From Phycisphaerae bacterium (lineage in GTDB: Bacteria > Planctomycetota > Phycisphaerae > Sedimentisphaerales > Anaerobacaceae), in assembly GCA_028714855.1 (NCBI GenBank), contig JAQTLP010000007.1, positions 124,001 through 188,000 on the forward strand: a stretch of 64,000 nucleotides of DNA. The letters are read 5' to 3'. Numbering within the stretch: position 1 is the first letter of the stretch; every line of letters starts with the position of its first letter. The position numbers were made by a program, and so were the translations under genes. Positions 31,172 through 41,200 of this stretch are shown one piece after another. Below the pieces are notes generated by a model. The model searched no databases, was not told where the DNA came from, and saw only the letters and a program-made list of their open reading frames with translations.

Positions 31172-33418
31172 TTAGTGTCGGCTTCGTCTGCGTTTCTCCC
31201 TGCGTCTTGCTTTTTTGGGGGTTTTTGTTCCCCTGTCTTTCCCTTTCGCTGCGTCTCGGCCTCTGCGCCGAAACGAGCTTTCTGAGGCAGGTGTTACCAA
31301 TGGCTTGACAGGAACCAATTTTAGCTGCCTGGCTGGAACGTTAACTGAAACTATGCGCACTTTTATCGCCTTGCCCAAACGAATGTTTTCGCCGGAGCGC
31401 ATTCCCGTAACGCATTGGGCCTTTTGGTTATATTTCCAGACATCACCCCCTAAATCTTCCATCATAATAAGGCCGTCTATTCCGAACTTTTGTGACTGCA
31501 CGAATACGCCGAAATTCGTCAGCCCCGTTACTACGCAGTCAAGTTCCTCACCGGTGCGTTTGCTTAGCATCTGTAATATCAGGACGGCTTTCAGTTCGTT
31601 CTCTGCATCGTCTGCCCGCTGTTCTGTAAAGGTGAGGTGCTTTCCAATCTCGGTCAAATCCGGTTCCGCAGTGTCCCCCTTGGCCGCATCGAGACGATTT
31701 TGCAGATAATACTCCAAAAGGCGATGCACAAGTAAATCCGCGTATCGCCGTATCGGGCTGGTAAAATGGCAATAGTGGGTTGAAGCTAATGCATAATGCC
31801 CTATATTCAGCGGTGAGTATTGGGCCTTTTCGAAACTTCGCAATACTGCTATGTTCACCGCAAAGGAGCAATCTGCTTCCTTGACCGCAGCTAATAACTT
31901 CTGTATGGCGGCTCGGTCCGGCACCTGCGGCACACTGACTCCGAACGCCCGGACGAGCTGCGACAGACTTTTCATTCCCAGAGCGTCAGGGTCCGGATGA
32001 ATCCGCCGCATAAATGGAACATTTATTCTGTCCAGCAGTGACGCGACCGCCTCGTTGGCCTCGACCATAAACATCTCGATTATCGTATGCGGATAGCTTG
32101 TATCGGCTGGGCGAGCGTCAACGACACGCCCAGATTTATCCATCACCAATTCTATCTCCGGCAAATCTAAATGTATCATCCCGTTTCTCTCTCGCCGTCT
32201 CTCAATTACCCGGCCGAGCATCTCCATATCTTTCAGCAGCTTAATAACTTCCGGCTTAATCTCTTTGGTATGGCCTTTCAGAGCTTTGTCAGCATCCTCG
32301 TAGGTCAAACGCTGCATCGAATTAATAACGCTGTTCGCAAAACGTCTTCCCAGAATATTACCTTCACGGTCATAAGTTATATATGCACTTTTACAAAAGC
32401 GTCTTTGCCCAGGCTGCAGACTGCAAATGCCGTTGCTTAAAATCTCCGGCAGCATCGGAATGGTCCTGCCCGGCAGATATGCGCTGTTGCCGCGATTTTT
32501 TGCCTCCACGTCCAGCGGCGAATCCGCCGTCACAAAGAAACTCACATCCGCAATGTGAATACCGAGTTCCAAGTTGCCTTCTGTGTTTTTCTCTATGCTT
32601 ATCGCATCGTCAAAATCCTTCGCGTCCGGCGGGTCAATCGTAATAACCACTTTCCCCGTTATGTCTTCCCGACTGCCGGTTGCCTCTGGCTTGAATTCAG
32701 CGGCGGCCTTGCGGGCTTGCTCAATACAGTCGGCTTCAAACTCGCCTGGCAAATGATATTGGTGGATTACTGACCTTATCTCGCTTTCATATTGCCCTGC
32801 CCTGCCTAAAACTTCGATAATCACCCCGCGGGCCAGATATTTCTCGCTCGGCCATGTTAGTATTTCGACGACAACTTTGTCCTTCTCCCTCGCATTTTTC
32901 GCAGTAACGTCGTCAACCCCGATTGGTTCGGTAAATCCTTTTCCGTCCGGCTCAAGCATCCATCCCTCAGGCCGTTTCACTAAGGTTCCAACGATCTTGT
33001 TTTGCGCTCGTTCGAGAATCTCGACAACATTGCCGCTGTATCGCATCTGTCCGGCTCGCTCGCCTTTTTGGACGACCTTGGCGGCAACGATATCGCCGGT
33101 CATTGCTTCTGCCGTTGCGTTCGGCGGTATAAACAAATCGCCCTGCAAATTATGTTCCAGTGGTATTACGAAACCAAATCCTCTCGGGTTTGCCCTGAAT
33201 GTTCCTATGATTCGGCCGGATAACGGCGGCAGACTGACCAAATTGCCGGTCCCTATCATTACGTGCCCTGCTCGGCGCAATTCTTCAAAAGCTAATTTAA
33301 AATGCGGATAATCTTCCGGGCTTACCCCCAGTGCCTTTGCCAGCGGAGCTAACTTCAGCGGCGTATAGTCCCGGTGCTTCAAAAATTTAATTATTTGTCT
33401 CTTGAAAATCTCAGACAT
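31172..33418 (-). CDS. rnr: Ribonuclease R (RNB-family 3'-5' exoribonuclease)
   Basis: 748 aa. Layout: N-terminal winged helix (1-65), cold-shock domains (MIGTGNLVSLPPLSGRIIG and on, ~55-170), RNB catalytic domain with DPPDAKDFDDAISIE (~258-272, the four metal-binding Asp), ADVSFFV, RTIPMLPEILSNG, and HYCHFTSPIRRYADLLVHRLL (~553), then an S1 domain and a Lys/Arg-rich tail ending KKARRREKRRRSRH. Degrades structured RNA, rRNA and defective mRNA. It follows rpsT on the strand, separated by a terminator. The small membrane ORF overlaps its stop in the -1 frame. Confidence 0.95.
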   Translation of the reverse strand: MSEIFKRQIIKFLKHRDYTPLKLAPLAKALGVSPEDYPHFKLAFEELRRAGHVMIGTGNLVSLPPLSGRIIGTFRANPRGFGFVIPLEHNLQGDLFIPPNATAEAMTGDIVAAKVVQKGERAGQMRYSGNVVEILERAQNKIVGTLVKRPEGWMLEPDGKGFTEPIGVDDVTAKNAREKDKVVVEILTWPSEKYLARGVIIEVLGRAGQYESEIRSVIHQYHLPGEFEADCIEQARKAAAEFKPEATGSREDITGKVVITIDPPDAKDFDDAISIEKNTEGNLELGIHIADVSFFVTADSPLDVEAKNRGNSAYLPGRTIPMLPEILSNGICSLQPGQRRFCKSAYITYDREGNILGRRFANSVINSMQRLTYEDADKALKGHTKEIKPEVIKLLKDMEMLGRVIERRRERNGMIHLDLPEIELVMDKSGRVVDARPADTSYPHTIIEMFMVEANEAVASLLDRINVPFMRRIHPDPDALGMKSLSQLVRAFGVSVPQVPDRAAIQKLLAAVKEADCSFAVNIAVLRSFEKAQYSPLNIGHYALASTHYCHFTSPIRRYADLLVHRLLEYYLQNRLDAAKGDTAEPDLTEIGKHLTFTEQRADDAENELKAVLILQMLSKRTGEELDCVVTGLTNFGVFVQSQKFGIDGLIMMEDLGGDVWKYNQKAQCVTGMRSGENIRLGKAIKVRIVSVNVPARQLKLVPVKPLVTPASESSFRRRGRDAAKGKDRGTKTPKKARRREKRRRSRH

Positions 33419-33438
33419 TTGGCCTGCTTGTAAAAAGT

Positions 33439-33477
33439 AAAAAATCGCCCGGTCAATTTCAATATCGACAGGGCGAT
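33439..33477 (-). terminator. Rho-independent terminator downstream of rpsT
   Basis: On the minus strand ATCGCCC (33471-33477) pairs with GGGCGAT (33444-33450), followed by TTTTTT. The loop is about 20 bases. It lies between rpsT and rnr and may attenuate read-through into rnr. Confidence 0.65.
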
Positions 33478-33534
33478 ATATTCATCTGAAGTCAAACTAA
33501 AAACTCTGCAGCGTATTGTGCTGGCAATCGGCTG

Positions 33535-33810
33535 TTATCCAACTTTCGCCTTAAGAGCATTAAGCCGTTTGGCAAGACGCGACTTCTTTCTCGCAGCGGT
33601 CCTCTTATGTATTGTGCTGGTAGCAGCAGTCTTGTCCAGTTTCTTGGCAATAAGCTTGTATTGTTCACTCGCGGCCTTTGCGTCACCGCCGGCTAATGCC
33701 GCCTCGAAACGTTTAATTTGCGTCTTTACTTGGGCCTTACGCGAGCGATTAATCGTCTTTCTTTTTGCGTTTTGCCTAATTCTTTTTTTTGCTGATAACG
33801 AATGTGCCAC
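33535..33810 (-). CDS. rpsT: 30S ribosomal protein S20
   Basis: 91 aa, highly basic. The start MAHSLSAKKRIRQNAKRK and the following NRSRKAQVKTQIKRFEAAL are characteristic of S20, a helical bundle protein that binds 16S rRNA. ATG is preceded on the minus strand by AGGAG. It lies alone between the TPR gene and rnr, with its own terminator. Confidence 0.96.
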   Translation of the reverse strand: MAHSLSAKKRIRQNAKRKTINRSRKAQVKTQIKRFEAALAGGDAKAASEQYKLIAKKLDKTAATSTIHKRTAARKKSRLAKRLNALKAKVG

Positions 33811-33855
33811 TGTAATCTCCTGAAAATCACTGTCTCTTTATTTACAAATACTTAT

Positions 33856-35898
33856 TCACTGAGACGTCGGCTCTGTTTTCTCGCCTCTCAATTTATCTAT
33901 TTGCTGACGAATATCTTTGTATCCAAAATCAAGCTGGGCAATCTTGCGATAAATCTCCAAAGCCTTCTCAGTATTACCTTGTTCCTGGTAAGCGCGGGCA
34001 AGATTATACCGTAAATCCTTTGCAATGCTATCATCTTTTATTTCGTAGGCCTCCATCGCCCGCGTAAAAACGTCGATTGCGTCTGTATACCAGCCTTTCA
34101 TAAGAAAACAAAACCCTATTTTATCCATCGCTGTAATCTTATGTCTCGGGTCTCGTTGGGCCTCCTGGAACAAAGGTATCGCCTCGTCATATTTCTTACA
34201 ACGAATCAGGCGAACACCATATTCGTACTTTGCCCGAAGGTCGGTTGGATAATTTTCCACACTGAGACGGTAATGTTCCAATTCAGTCTCATTTAGCTGC
34301 TCCGACAATTCTGCTGCCCTTGACTCAGCTTGCGCGTCCCTGGGTTTGGCCGCAAGAGCGGGTTCCGCCTCTTTTATCCTGCGTTTGAGATGTGTTATCT
34401 TTAACTGGCCTGCTCGCTGCTTAAAGCTGAAATTCCTCGTCTTTTCATACGCATCTTCCAGTAGTTTTACTGCATCGTCTTCAGCTTTGTCGTTTCGCAA
34501 ATCCGATAAAGCCTCCGCCATATTAAATATGTTCTTGGGCAGATTTGAGTCCTGTGCCATTGCTTTCCTGGCGTCTTCGACCGCTGATTGGCGGTACGCA
34601 TCCGTCTTGATAACGCTCTCCTGGGCTTGAAGTTTTTCCTGGCCTTTGCGGTCTTTTATGGATTGCCTGAAATCTCCCTCCTGGTCATATTTACCGCTGG
34701 CAACAGTCAGTTCCGCCGAGAGACGCTGATACTCATCCGTCAGCCCTTTGTCTTCAGGTTTAAGTCTGCACGCTCGCTGGCTCGCAACTACCGCCTTATC
34801 AAGCTCTCCGAGGGCTTCGTATGATTTCATTAAAAGAACGTATGTGTGCACAGATGGTTTTGCAGCCGCGTTGTTTCCTTGGAACACAAAATTCGCAATC
34901 CAGCCGGCCGTCTTTCTGTAACCCCCTGCCACCGCCGCTTTCAGCATCGCCTCGGCATACGGCAAATGGTCGGGTGCTCTCGCGAAAAGATATTCGGCGT
35001 TAAGCATCTGCTCAAGAGCGTTTTTACCTCCCATACGTTTTACTCTTTCCATCATCGATGGTTTCTTGCCGCCTCTTCCCTGCCGACGAAGGCCCAGCTC
35101 GCAAAGCGGTATATGGCCTTCCTGGAGAGCATCGGGAGCACAATGCAAACCCTCAAGGTACATATCGATGGCGTAATCGAAATTATCCGTCTCCGAAGAG
35201 TTTTTCGCCACTTCGAAAAAAGCACGGGCCTTAGCCAATAACTGACTATCATCTTCTTTTGCCTCGCGCTCTAATGTTGCTTCAACTGCTGCCAGACGGC
35301 GGTCCTCAACCTTCATAACGTCCCCTTCGTCGGCCTTTGCTTGTTTGGCTAAGAGCTTTTTAAACTCGCTCACCAAAACCGAGTCCCCCGGTTTGAGTCT
35401 GATAGCGATTCGGCACGCAGCTACCGCTCTGTCTATTTGACCGATTGCTGCGTATGAATCTTTTAATAAAAGATATATTTGTAAGGATGGCTTTTTGGCG
35501 TTATTATTCGCCAGAAACATCAAATCTGCAATCCATTTAGCCGTTTCTCTATAACCGCCTGCTATCGAAGCTTTTAGTAGCGCCTCGGCGTATGGCAAAT
35601 GGCCCGGGTTCTTGGCAAGAAGGTATTCAGCTCCGAGCATTTGCTCAAGAGCTGTTTTAGCTCCAAGCCGTTCCGCTGCTTCTGCCGCCGATGGCTTGGG
35701 CCAGCCTTTTTTCTCGCGATAAAGTGCCAATTCACGAAGCCTTATATGGCCGTCCTGAACCGCATCCGGTACCCATCGGAGGCCTTCGAGATACATGTCG
35801 ATAGCGTAATCGAAATCGTTTCTCTCCGATGCCGACCATGCCCTCTCAAAAAAGTCCTTGGCCTTGGCCAATACCTGACTAATATCTTTTTCCGGCAT
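33856..35898 (-). CDS. TPR-repeat protein with a duplicated N-terminal module
   Basis: 680 aa. Two copies of a ~215-residue module stand in tandem: FDYAIDMYLEGLRWVPDA (~24-41) recurs as FDYAIDMYLEGLHCAPDA (~240-257), HLPYAEALLKASIAGGYRET as HLPYAEAMLKAAVAGGYRKT, and further TPR helices end each copy. A coiled, charged middle (~395-540) and C-terminal TPRs (YEYGVRLIRCKKYDEAIPLF) follow. No signal peptide or membrane helix is present. Such planctomycete proteins are conserved but of unknown role; a scaffold for protein complexes is the usual inference for TPRs. Confidence 0.82.
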   Translation of the reverse strand: MPEKDISQVLAKAKDFFERAWSASERNDFDYAIDMYLEGLRWVPDAVQDGHIRLRELALYREKKGWPKPSAAEAAERLGAKTALEQMLGAEYLLAKNPGHLPYAEALLKASIAGGYRETAKWIADLMFLANNNAKKPSLQIYLLLKDSYAAIGQIDRAVAACRIAIRLKPGDSVLVSEFKKLLAKQAKADEGDVMKVEDRRLAAVEATLEREAKEDDSQLLAKARAFFEVAKNSSETDNFDYAIDMYLEGLHCAPDALQEGHIPLCELGLRRQGRGGKKPSMMERVKRMGGKNALEQMLNAEYLFARAPDHLPYAEAMLKAAVAGGYRKTAGWIANFVFQGNNAAAKPSVHTYVLLMKSYEALGELDKAVVASQRACRLKPEDKGLTDEYQRLSAELTVASGKYDQEGDFRQSIKDRKGQEKLQAQESVIKTDAYRQSAVEDARKAMAQDSNLPKNIFNMAEALSDLRNDKAEDDAVKLLEDAYEKTRNFSFKQRAGQLKITHLKRRIKEAEPALAAKPRDAQAESRAAELSEQLNETELEHYRLSVENYPTDLRAKYEYGVRLIRCKKYDEAIPLFQEAQRDPRHKITAMDKIGFCFLMKGWYTDAIDVFTRAMEAYEIKDDSIAKDLRYNLARAYQEQGNTEKALEIYRKIAQLDFGYKDIRQQIDKLRGEKTEPTSQ

Positions 35899-35962
35899 AT
35901 TTTATATCTTTTCCCTTTTTCGATGCGGTTCTAAAACATTTATCCTAACTTTCGGCTGAAAT

Positions 35963-35989
35963 TTGTCAACAAATAAATACTTGTATAAA
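35963..35989 (+). promoter_or_regulatory. Possible glyA promoter
   Basis: TTGTCA (35963-35968) and TATAAA (35984-35989), 15 bases apart, about 90 bases before glyA. The spacing is shorter than usual. Confidence 0.3.
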
Positions 35990-36077
35990 AACCGTTCTTG
36001 TGCTATAAAAACTCCGTTCCATTTTGCAATATGGCGCAAAATGATAGCCTTAAAAAATACTCTAAGGAGAAACTAAC

Positions 36078-37382
36078 ATGGCAACTGCTCTTGAACGCTA
36101 TGACCCTCAGATTTATGAGCTTATTAGACAGGAAAAGGCTCGCCAAAGCGCTTGTATCCGCCTTATCCCTTCCGAAAACTACGTGTCGCGGGCCGTAATG
36201 GAAGCCAACGGAAGCTGCCTCACAAACAAATACTCCGAAGGTTATCCCGGCAAGCGATACTACGAAGGCCAGCAGGTTACTGACATCATCGAAACAATAG
36301 CTCGTGAACGCGCAAAAAAAGTGTTCAAAGCAGACCACGCTAACGTCCAGCCTTACTCCGGCTCAGTGGCTAACGTCGCCGCTTATATGGCCTTAATCAA
36401 CCCCGGAGATACCATTATGGGCTTGACACTCCCACATGGCGGACACCTAACCCACGGCTGGAAAGTCTCCGTCACCAGCAAAATCTTTAACTCCGTCAGG
36501 TACAATGTTGACCCCAACACCGGCCGGCTCGACTATAACCAGATTGAAGAACTTGCGAAAAAATACAAACCCAAAATCATAATCTCCGGAGCGACCGCTT
36601 ACCCGAGGGAAATCGATTTTGCGGCGTTCGGCCAAATCGCAAAAAAAGTCGGCGCCTATCACGTCAGTGATATTGCTCATATTGCAGGCCTTGTCGTCGC
36701 AGGAATGCACAAAAGCCCTGTCCCCTACTCCGATATCGTATCGACCACGACACACAAAACCTTGCGCGGACCTCGCGGCGGTATGTTGCTCTGCAAAGCT
36801 GAGCACGCAGACAAAGTCGATAAATCCGTCTTCCCGGGTATGCAGGGTGGCCCCCATATGAATACTATTGCCGCTGTCGCCGTAGCTTTGGCCGAAGCCG
36901 ACACCCCAGAGTTCATAGCCTATGCAAAGCAGATTGTCAAAAATGCTAAGGCTCTCGCCGAAAAACTCCTCGAATACGGCTTTAACCTCTCATCCGGCGG
37001 AACTGATAATCATTTAATCCTAATCGATTTGAGAAACAAGAAAGTCCAGGGTAAACCGCTCGCTAAAGCGCTCGATAGAGCAAAAATCGAAACCAATTAT
37101 AACACTACACCTATGGCCCCGGACCACCCCGCCAACCCCAGCGGCTTGCGCATCGGTACTCCCTCGGTTACCACTCGCGGTATGAAGGAAGAGCAGATGC
37201 GACTCATCGCCGGCTTTATAAACAAAATCGTTGAAAACATCGACAACGAATCCGTTATTGAGGATGTCGGCAAAGAAGTTTTGTTTCTGTCTTCCCAATT
37301 CCCTGTCCCGGAGCACTTTATTATTCCAAATAATCCGGAATTCCCGCGGCCCCTGGACTTCCTGACACCCTGGCTGTTCTAA
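36078..37382 (+). CDS. glyA: Serine hydroxymethyltransferase
   Basis: 434 aa. A PLP enzyme of one-carbon metabolism that converts serine and tetrahydrofolate to glycine and methylene-THF. IRLIPSENYVSRAVMEA, LTNKYSEGYPGKRYYEGQ (~53-70), the PLP lysine in STTTHKTLRGPRGG (~221-234) and the substrate site NPSGLRIGTPSVTTRGM (~350-366) are all present. Length and order are normal. AAGGAG lies nine bases upstream of the ATG. It is followed after 16 bases by a Nudix-type gene on the same strand. Confidence 0.97.
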   Translation: MATALERYDPQIYELIRQEKARQSACIRLIPSENYVSRAVMEANGSCLTNKYSEGYPGKRYYEGQQVTDIIETIARERAKKVFKADHANVQPYSGSVANVAAYMALINPGDTIMGLTLPHGGHLTHGWKVSVTSKIFNSVRYNVDPNTGRLDYNQIEELAKKYKPKIIISGATAYPREIDFAAFGQIAKKVGAYHVSDIAHIAGLVVAGMHKSPVPYSDIVSTTTHKTLRGPRGGMLLCKAEHADKVDKSVFPGMQGGPHMNTIAAVAVALAEADTPEFIAYAKQIVKNAKALAEKLLEYGFNLSSGGTDNHLILIDLRNKKVQGKPLAKALDRAKIETNYNTTPMAPDHPANPSGLRIGTPSVTTRGMKEEQMRLIAGFINKIVENIDNESVIEDVGKEVLFLSSQFPVPEHFIIPNNPEFPRPLDFLTPWLF

Positions 37383-37398
37383 TTTAAGGAGTTGCAGC

Positions 37399-38034
37399 GT
37401 GGCTTCCGAAGAGCAGATTCTGGTAATCGAGCGAAAAATCTTTGAGCAGCTCGGCCCATTCAATGGCCTTGCTTTCGACGTTGACCGCTATCGCGACAAA
37501 ATCTTCGCCACAGGCGTCCCGCGCTTCATACCTCGCTCAAAAGCCGAGAAAGACCCTTCATACAAACAGCTTATTCCCTATGTTATTATGACCTGCGCCG
37601 GCAAATACCTAACTTACGTCCGCGGAAAGCGTGCAGGCGAAACCCGCCTTGTCGCCAAACGTTCTATCGGCATAGGAGGCCATATAAACCCCGGCGACGA
37701 TATGCCGTTATTCAATAACAACTTTTATGAAGCTTATCTTACCGCTGTTGAACGTGAAGTTGCCGAAGAGGTATCGGTAGAAGCGAAATACGAGAATAAA
37801 GTTGTTGCTCTTCTTAATGACGACTCGAATGAGGTTGGCCAGGTGCATTTGGGAATCGTTCACTTGTGGACTCTCGATGAGCCGAACGTCAATAGACGTG
37901 AGCAGATGATTACCCAGATGTCCTTTATGACCCCCGCCGAACTGCACGATGTCCGCGATTCTATGGAAACCTGGTCACAATTATGCCTCGATGGCCTTGA
38001 CCAGATGGCAAAATTTACCCCGCCTGCCCCGTGA
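37399..38034 (+). CDS. Nudix-fold phosphohydrolase-like protein
   Basis: 211 aa. The Nudix box is present as GGHINPGDD (~95-103) followed by AVEREVAEEVSVE (~117-129), giving the REVxEE-type metal site. The first part (FDVDRYRDKIF and RSKAEKDPSYKQLIPYVIM) is typical of a group of ~200-aa proteins often called 'phosphoesterase' in genome annotation. The start is GTG supported by AAGGAG. It follows glyA and may share its transcript. The substrate (nucleotide derivative or other) is unknown. Confidence 0.82.
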   Translation: MASEEQILVIERKIFEQLGPFNGLAFDVDRYRDKIFATGVPRFIPRSKAEKDPSYKQLIPYVIMTCAGKYLTYVRGKRAGETRLVAKRSIGIGGHINPGDDMPLFNNNFYEAYLTAVEREVAEEVSVEAKYENKVVALLNDDSNEVGQVHLGIVHLWTLDEPNVNRREQMITQMSFMTPAELHDVRDSMETWSQLCLDGLDQMAKFTPPAP

Positions 38035-38060
38035 GATGTGCTGTTTACTATCTCATCGGG

Positions 38061-38092
38061 GTCATTGCGAGGCCGTAGGCCGTGGCAATCTC
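38061..38092. repeat. REP-like imperfect palindrome
   Basis: GTCATTGCGAGG...TGGCAATCTC, with ATTGC pairing with GCAAT around a GC-rich centre. A related element in the opposite orientation lies at 54757-54784. Such elements are common in the intergenic spaces of many genomes. Confidence 0.6.
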
Positions 38093-38105
38093 AAATATGT
38101 TTAGC

Positions 38106-38154
38106 CCCCACAAGCCTGCTTGGGGGTTGGTTAGCCCTGCCGCTCGCGGCAGGG
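38106..38154. repeat. Pair of GC-rich hairpins between convergent genes
   Basis: A stem CCCCCA / TGGGGG spans about 38106-38127. A perfect 8-bp stem CCCTGCCG / CGGCAGGG with a CTCG loop spans 38135-38154. They lie between the Nudix-type gene and the convergent 1317-aa gene and may stop transcription from either side, though no T-run follows. Confidence 0.5.
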
Positions 38155-38239
38155 GTTACTCTGGCCGTGGTTGCCCGCGTGAGTATTGCCAATTCTCTAA
38201 TCCACTCCGGTTTATCGACTATTCCTCTCACGGCCACAA

Positions 38240-41200
38240 TTATCCCTTCTCAAGCCAGTTATCTACCAGAATAGCAAGGTCATTGAAGTCGACCTTATTA
38301 TCTTCATACAGGTCAGCCTCACAGCATCCCGTCTCGAGCCACTCATTCGCCAGGATAGCAAAGTCTCTGAAATTGACCACACAATCGCAATCCAAATCAC
38401 CTTCAAACAGTTCAGGAACACATCTGCGATTATACAGCCGGATATCATCAAAATACACGGTACCTGAACCTGTTGCGGGGGCGGGATTGGTAGCGTCGCC
38501 GAACCCGATATAGATTTTCGCAACATTAGATAGATTCACATCCTGGTCTGCAAAATACTGCAGGTCGATATCCCACTCTTGCCACTCTTCTGCCCTTATG
38601 TCGTTCATATCGCCTTTGTATAGTACTTTCGCGGTATTCGTGCCATCGGTCAGTGTCACATACATCTTCTCAGTGACGGCATTGGTGGATATGCCATAGA
38701 ACCACATCGTCAGTGATTTGGCGTTCATCCCAAGCCAGTTCTTGTCAATAGGCAATTGAGCGTCTCCGGTGCCAATATCCGCTCTGACCTCAGAGAAGTA
38801 TGGCGTGAGGTTGTTTCTATACCAATACCCCATCGAGTACTGCGGACCATCACCAACCAAAGTTATATCATCCGCGCCTGTTCTAAAGTGCCATACACCG
38901 CCCCGCCAGATATTGGAGTCATTGACCTCATCGATCCGCCAGTAGTAACATTGGTTCTTCTCGAGAAGTCCGCAAGGGTCATAAGTGTTAGAATCTTGGC
39001 CTTGACTGACCAGCACACCCAGCGGATTGCTTCTGTTGGCACTGGCCACCTTGCTTCTATCGATGCCGAGATATACATCATGCGTAACAGCTTTCGGCCC
39101 CGGCCTCCAGCCAAGAACCACATCCTTTGATACATCTGTCCCGCAACGCGGACTCGGGTCACTTGCATAGCATTTGGGCGTGCTTTCGCAAGCGATGCCT
39201 AATGTCTGGCCAACGCTTTTTATCGCGCAGCAATTTTTGATTATGCTGCCTGTCCAATCGCATCCGGCACATTTCACCTGGACTTTCAGCGTAACAAAAC
39301 CCGACTCACCCGGCTCCAGCGTGCCGAGATTCCACCTGATGGTATGTGAACATCGGTCATAAGTCCCATTGGAATCTGCCGAGATAAACCTTACCTCCTC
39401 CGGCAGTTCGTCAACAATATTCACGTCATAAATATCCCCAATGTTTGACTCCATGGGATAGTTGTAATCAATCCTGTAATTTATCTCATCCCCCGGCCCA
39501 ACACAATCACCATCATTGACATCGTCAGACTGGGTCAGTTGTATAAGATTTCTTGTATCAAGAAAGCATTGGATCCCCATTCCGATTTCTCCGGAAATTG
39601 ATATCAACTCTGTCCCGTTATACAGATAGATTCTGCCAACCGTGCCGGTACAACCTTCGCCAGCACCCATTTCTTGGCCGACTCCAATCAGAAGATTTCC
39701 CCATCCATCCTTACACGTTAGCATGGCAATAATCGTATTTCCATTAGGAATTACTATGGTTGATTCGGAAAATGTATCGCCATCATATGTTAAAAGCTCT
39801 CCGCAATGAGAAACATATAAGAGGCCCTGAAATGTTTCAAGCTCCCAGGTATCATAATTATCAGCTTCCCGCACTTTCCCCCAAGTAAAACTTGTTAATG
39901 GATTAGGCAGTAGTTCCTGCAAGCGATATACATCTCCAAGATAGGAACCAGCATATAGCCGGTTATTATATTCCTGAAAATCCCAGATGCAGCTTATACC
40001 ATACATACCATCATAAGTATATACACCTTCATAATAGTGTCCAAATCTATCTTCTGCAATATCTCCTAAAAACAAGATATCCTGATATACATAAAGACAA
40101 CGGATGCCGGCAAACCCATTCGCTGTTGTTACAAATTCCCATTGGTCATTACCATGTAAACGGAATAATTTCGCCGAACCGTATCCGGTACCAGCGTATA
40201 ACTCCCCTTTATATTCGATGAGAGCATTCACCTGACCCGGTTCTTGGCCAGATGGGAACATTACCTCTGTCCAAATGTAACCAGTCCCTGGAGAAAATAC
40301 GGTTTTCCATACCTTGCCATCACGTGTTCCGGCGTAAATGGCGTTTTGATATTCAACTAAGCATAATACTGACCCGCCCAAATCCGGCGAGACGATGAGC
40401 CAGTCTGTTCCTCCATAATATTGATAGACGATACCCTCAGCACTTCCTGCAAAAATACCAGATAACGTATCTAACGAATATGAATCCTGCTGGTAATCGG
40501 CGGCTGAATAGTTGCCAGTTCCGTCAATTCGATTTTTCTCTTCCTCTGACAGCTTATTATAAGGCCTGCACGCTGCCTCAGCCGTCCCGCGAATGCTGCT
40601 GGTGAGCATAAATAAACTTGCGTCATCGTAGGATTCATCGCTCATTGACTGATACGTTGTTCCATCGTGGTTCGGGTCTGACATATTATAAACTTGCGAC
40701 TTAGTCCTGGGTGCACCCTGGGTCCAGTAATCCTTCCAGGTATCATTAATCCTGTCAGGGTAGAAGACGTCATACACATGATTAAAGTTGTCCACAACAG
40801 AATACGCTAATGTCCTAAAGCTCCAGACCTCACCTTTATAGACATTAGGCGGACTATTCTCATCAACTCGCCAGTAGTAAGTGTGGTCCAACTTGAGAAA
40901 GCCGGTAATACCATAAGGGTCAAAGGTGTTAGGCTCCTGGTCTTGACTAACCAGTACGCCCAGCGGATTTATTCTGCTGGCGTCGTTGACATCATCCCAA
41001 TCGGTGCCCAAATATACATCGTGTTTGTTGGCATCCACCCCAGGCCTCCAGCTAAGCACCCCATTTACAAGCACGTTTTCTGTCCCATCAAACGGCACCG
41101 GACGGTGGGCATATCTTGTCGGGACGAAATCTCCTATAGGCTCCACCTGTAAGGCGTTAACAAAGGCGAAAGGCTGGCCTGTCGGACTGGATGGAGCCCT

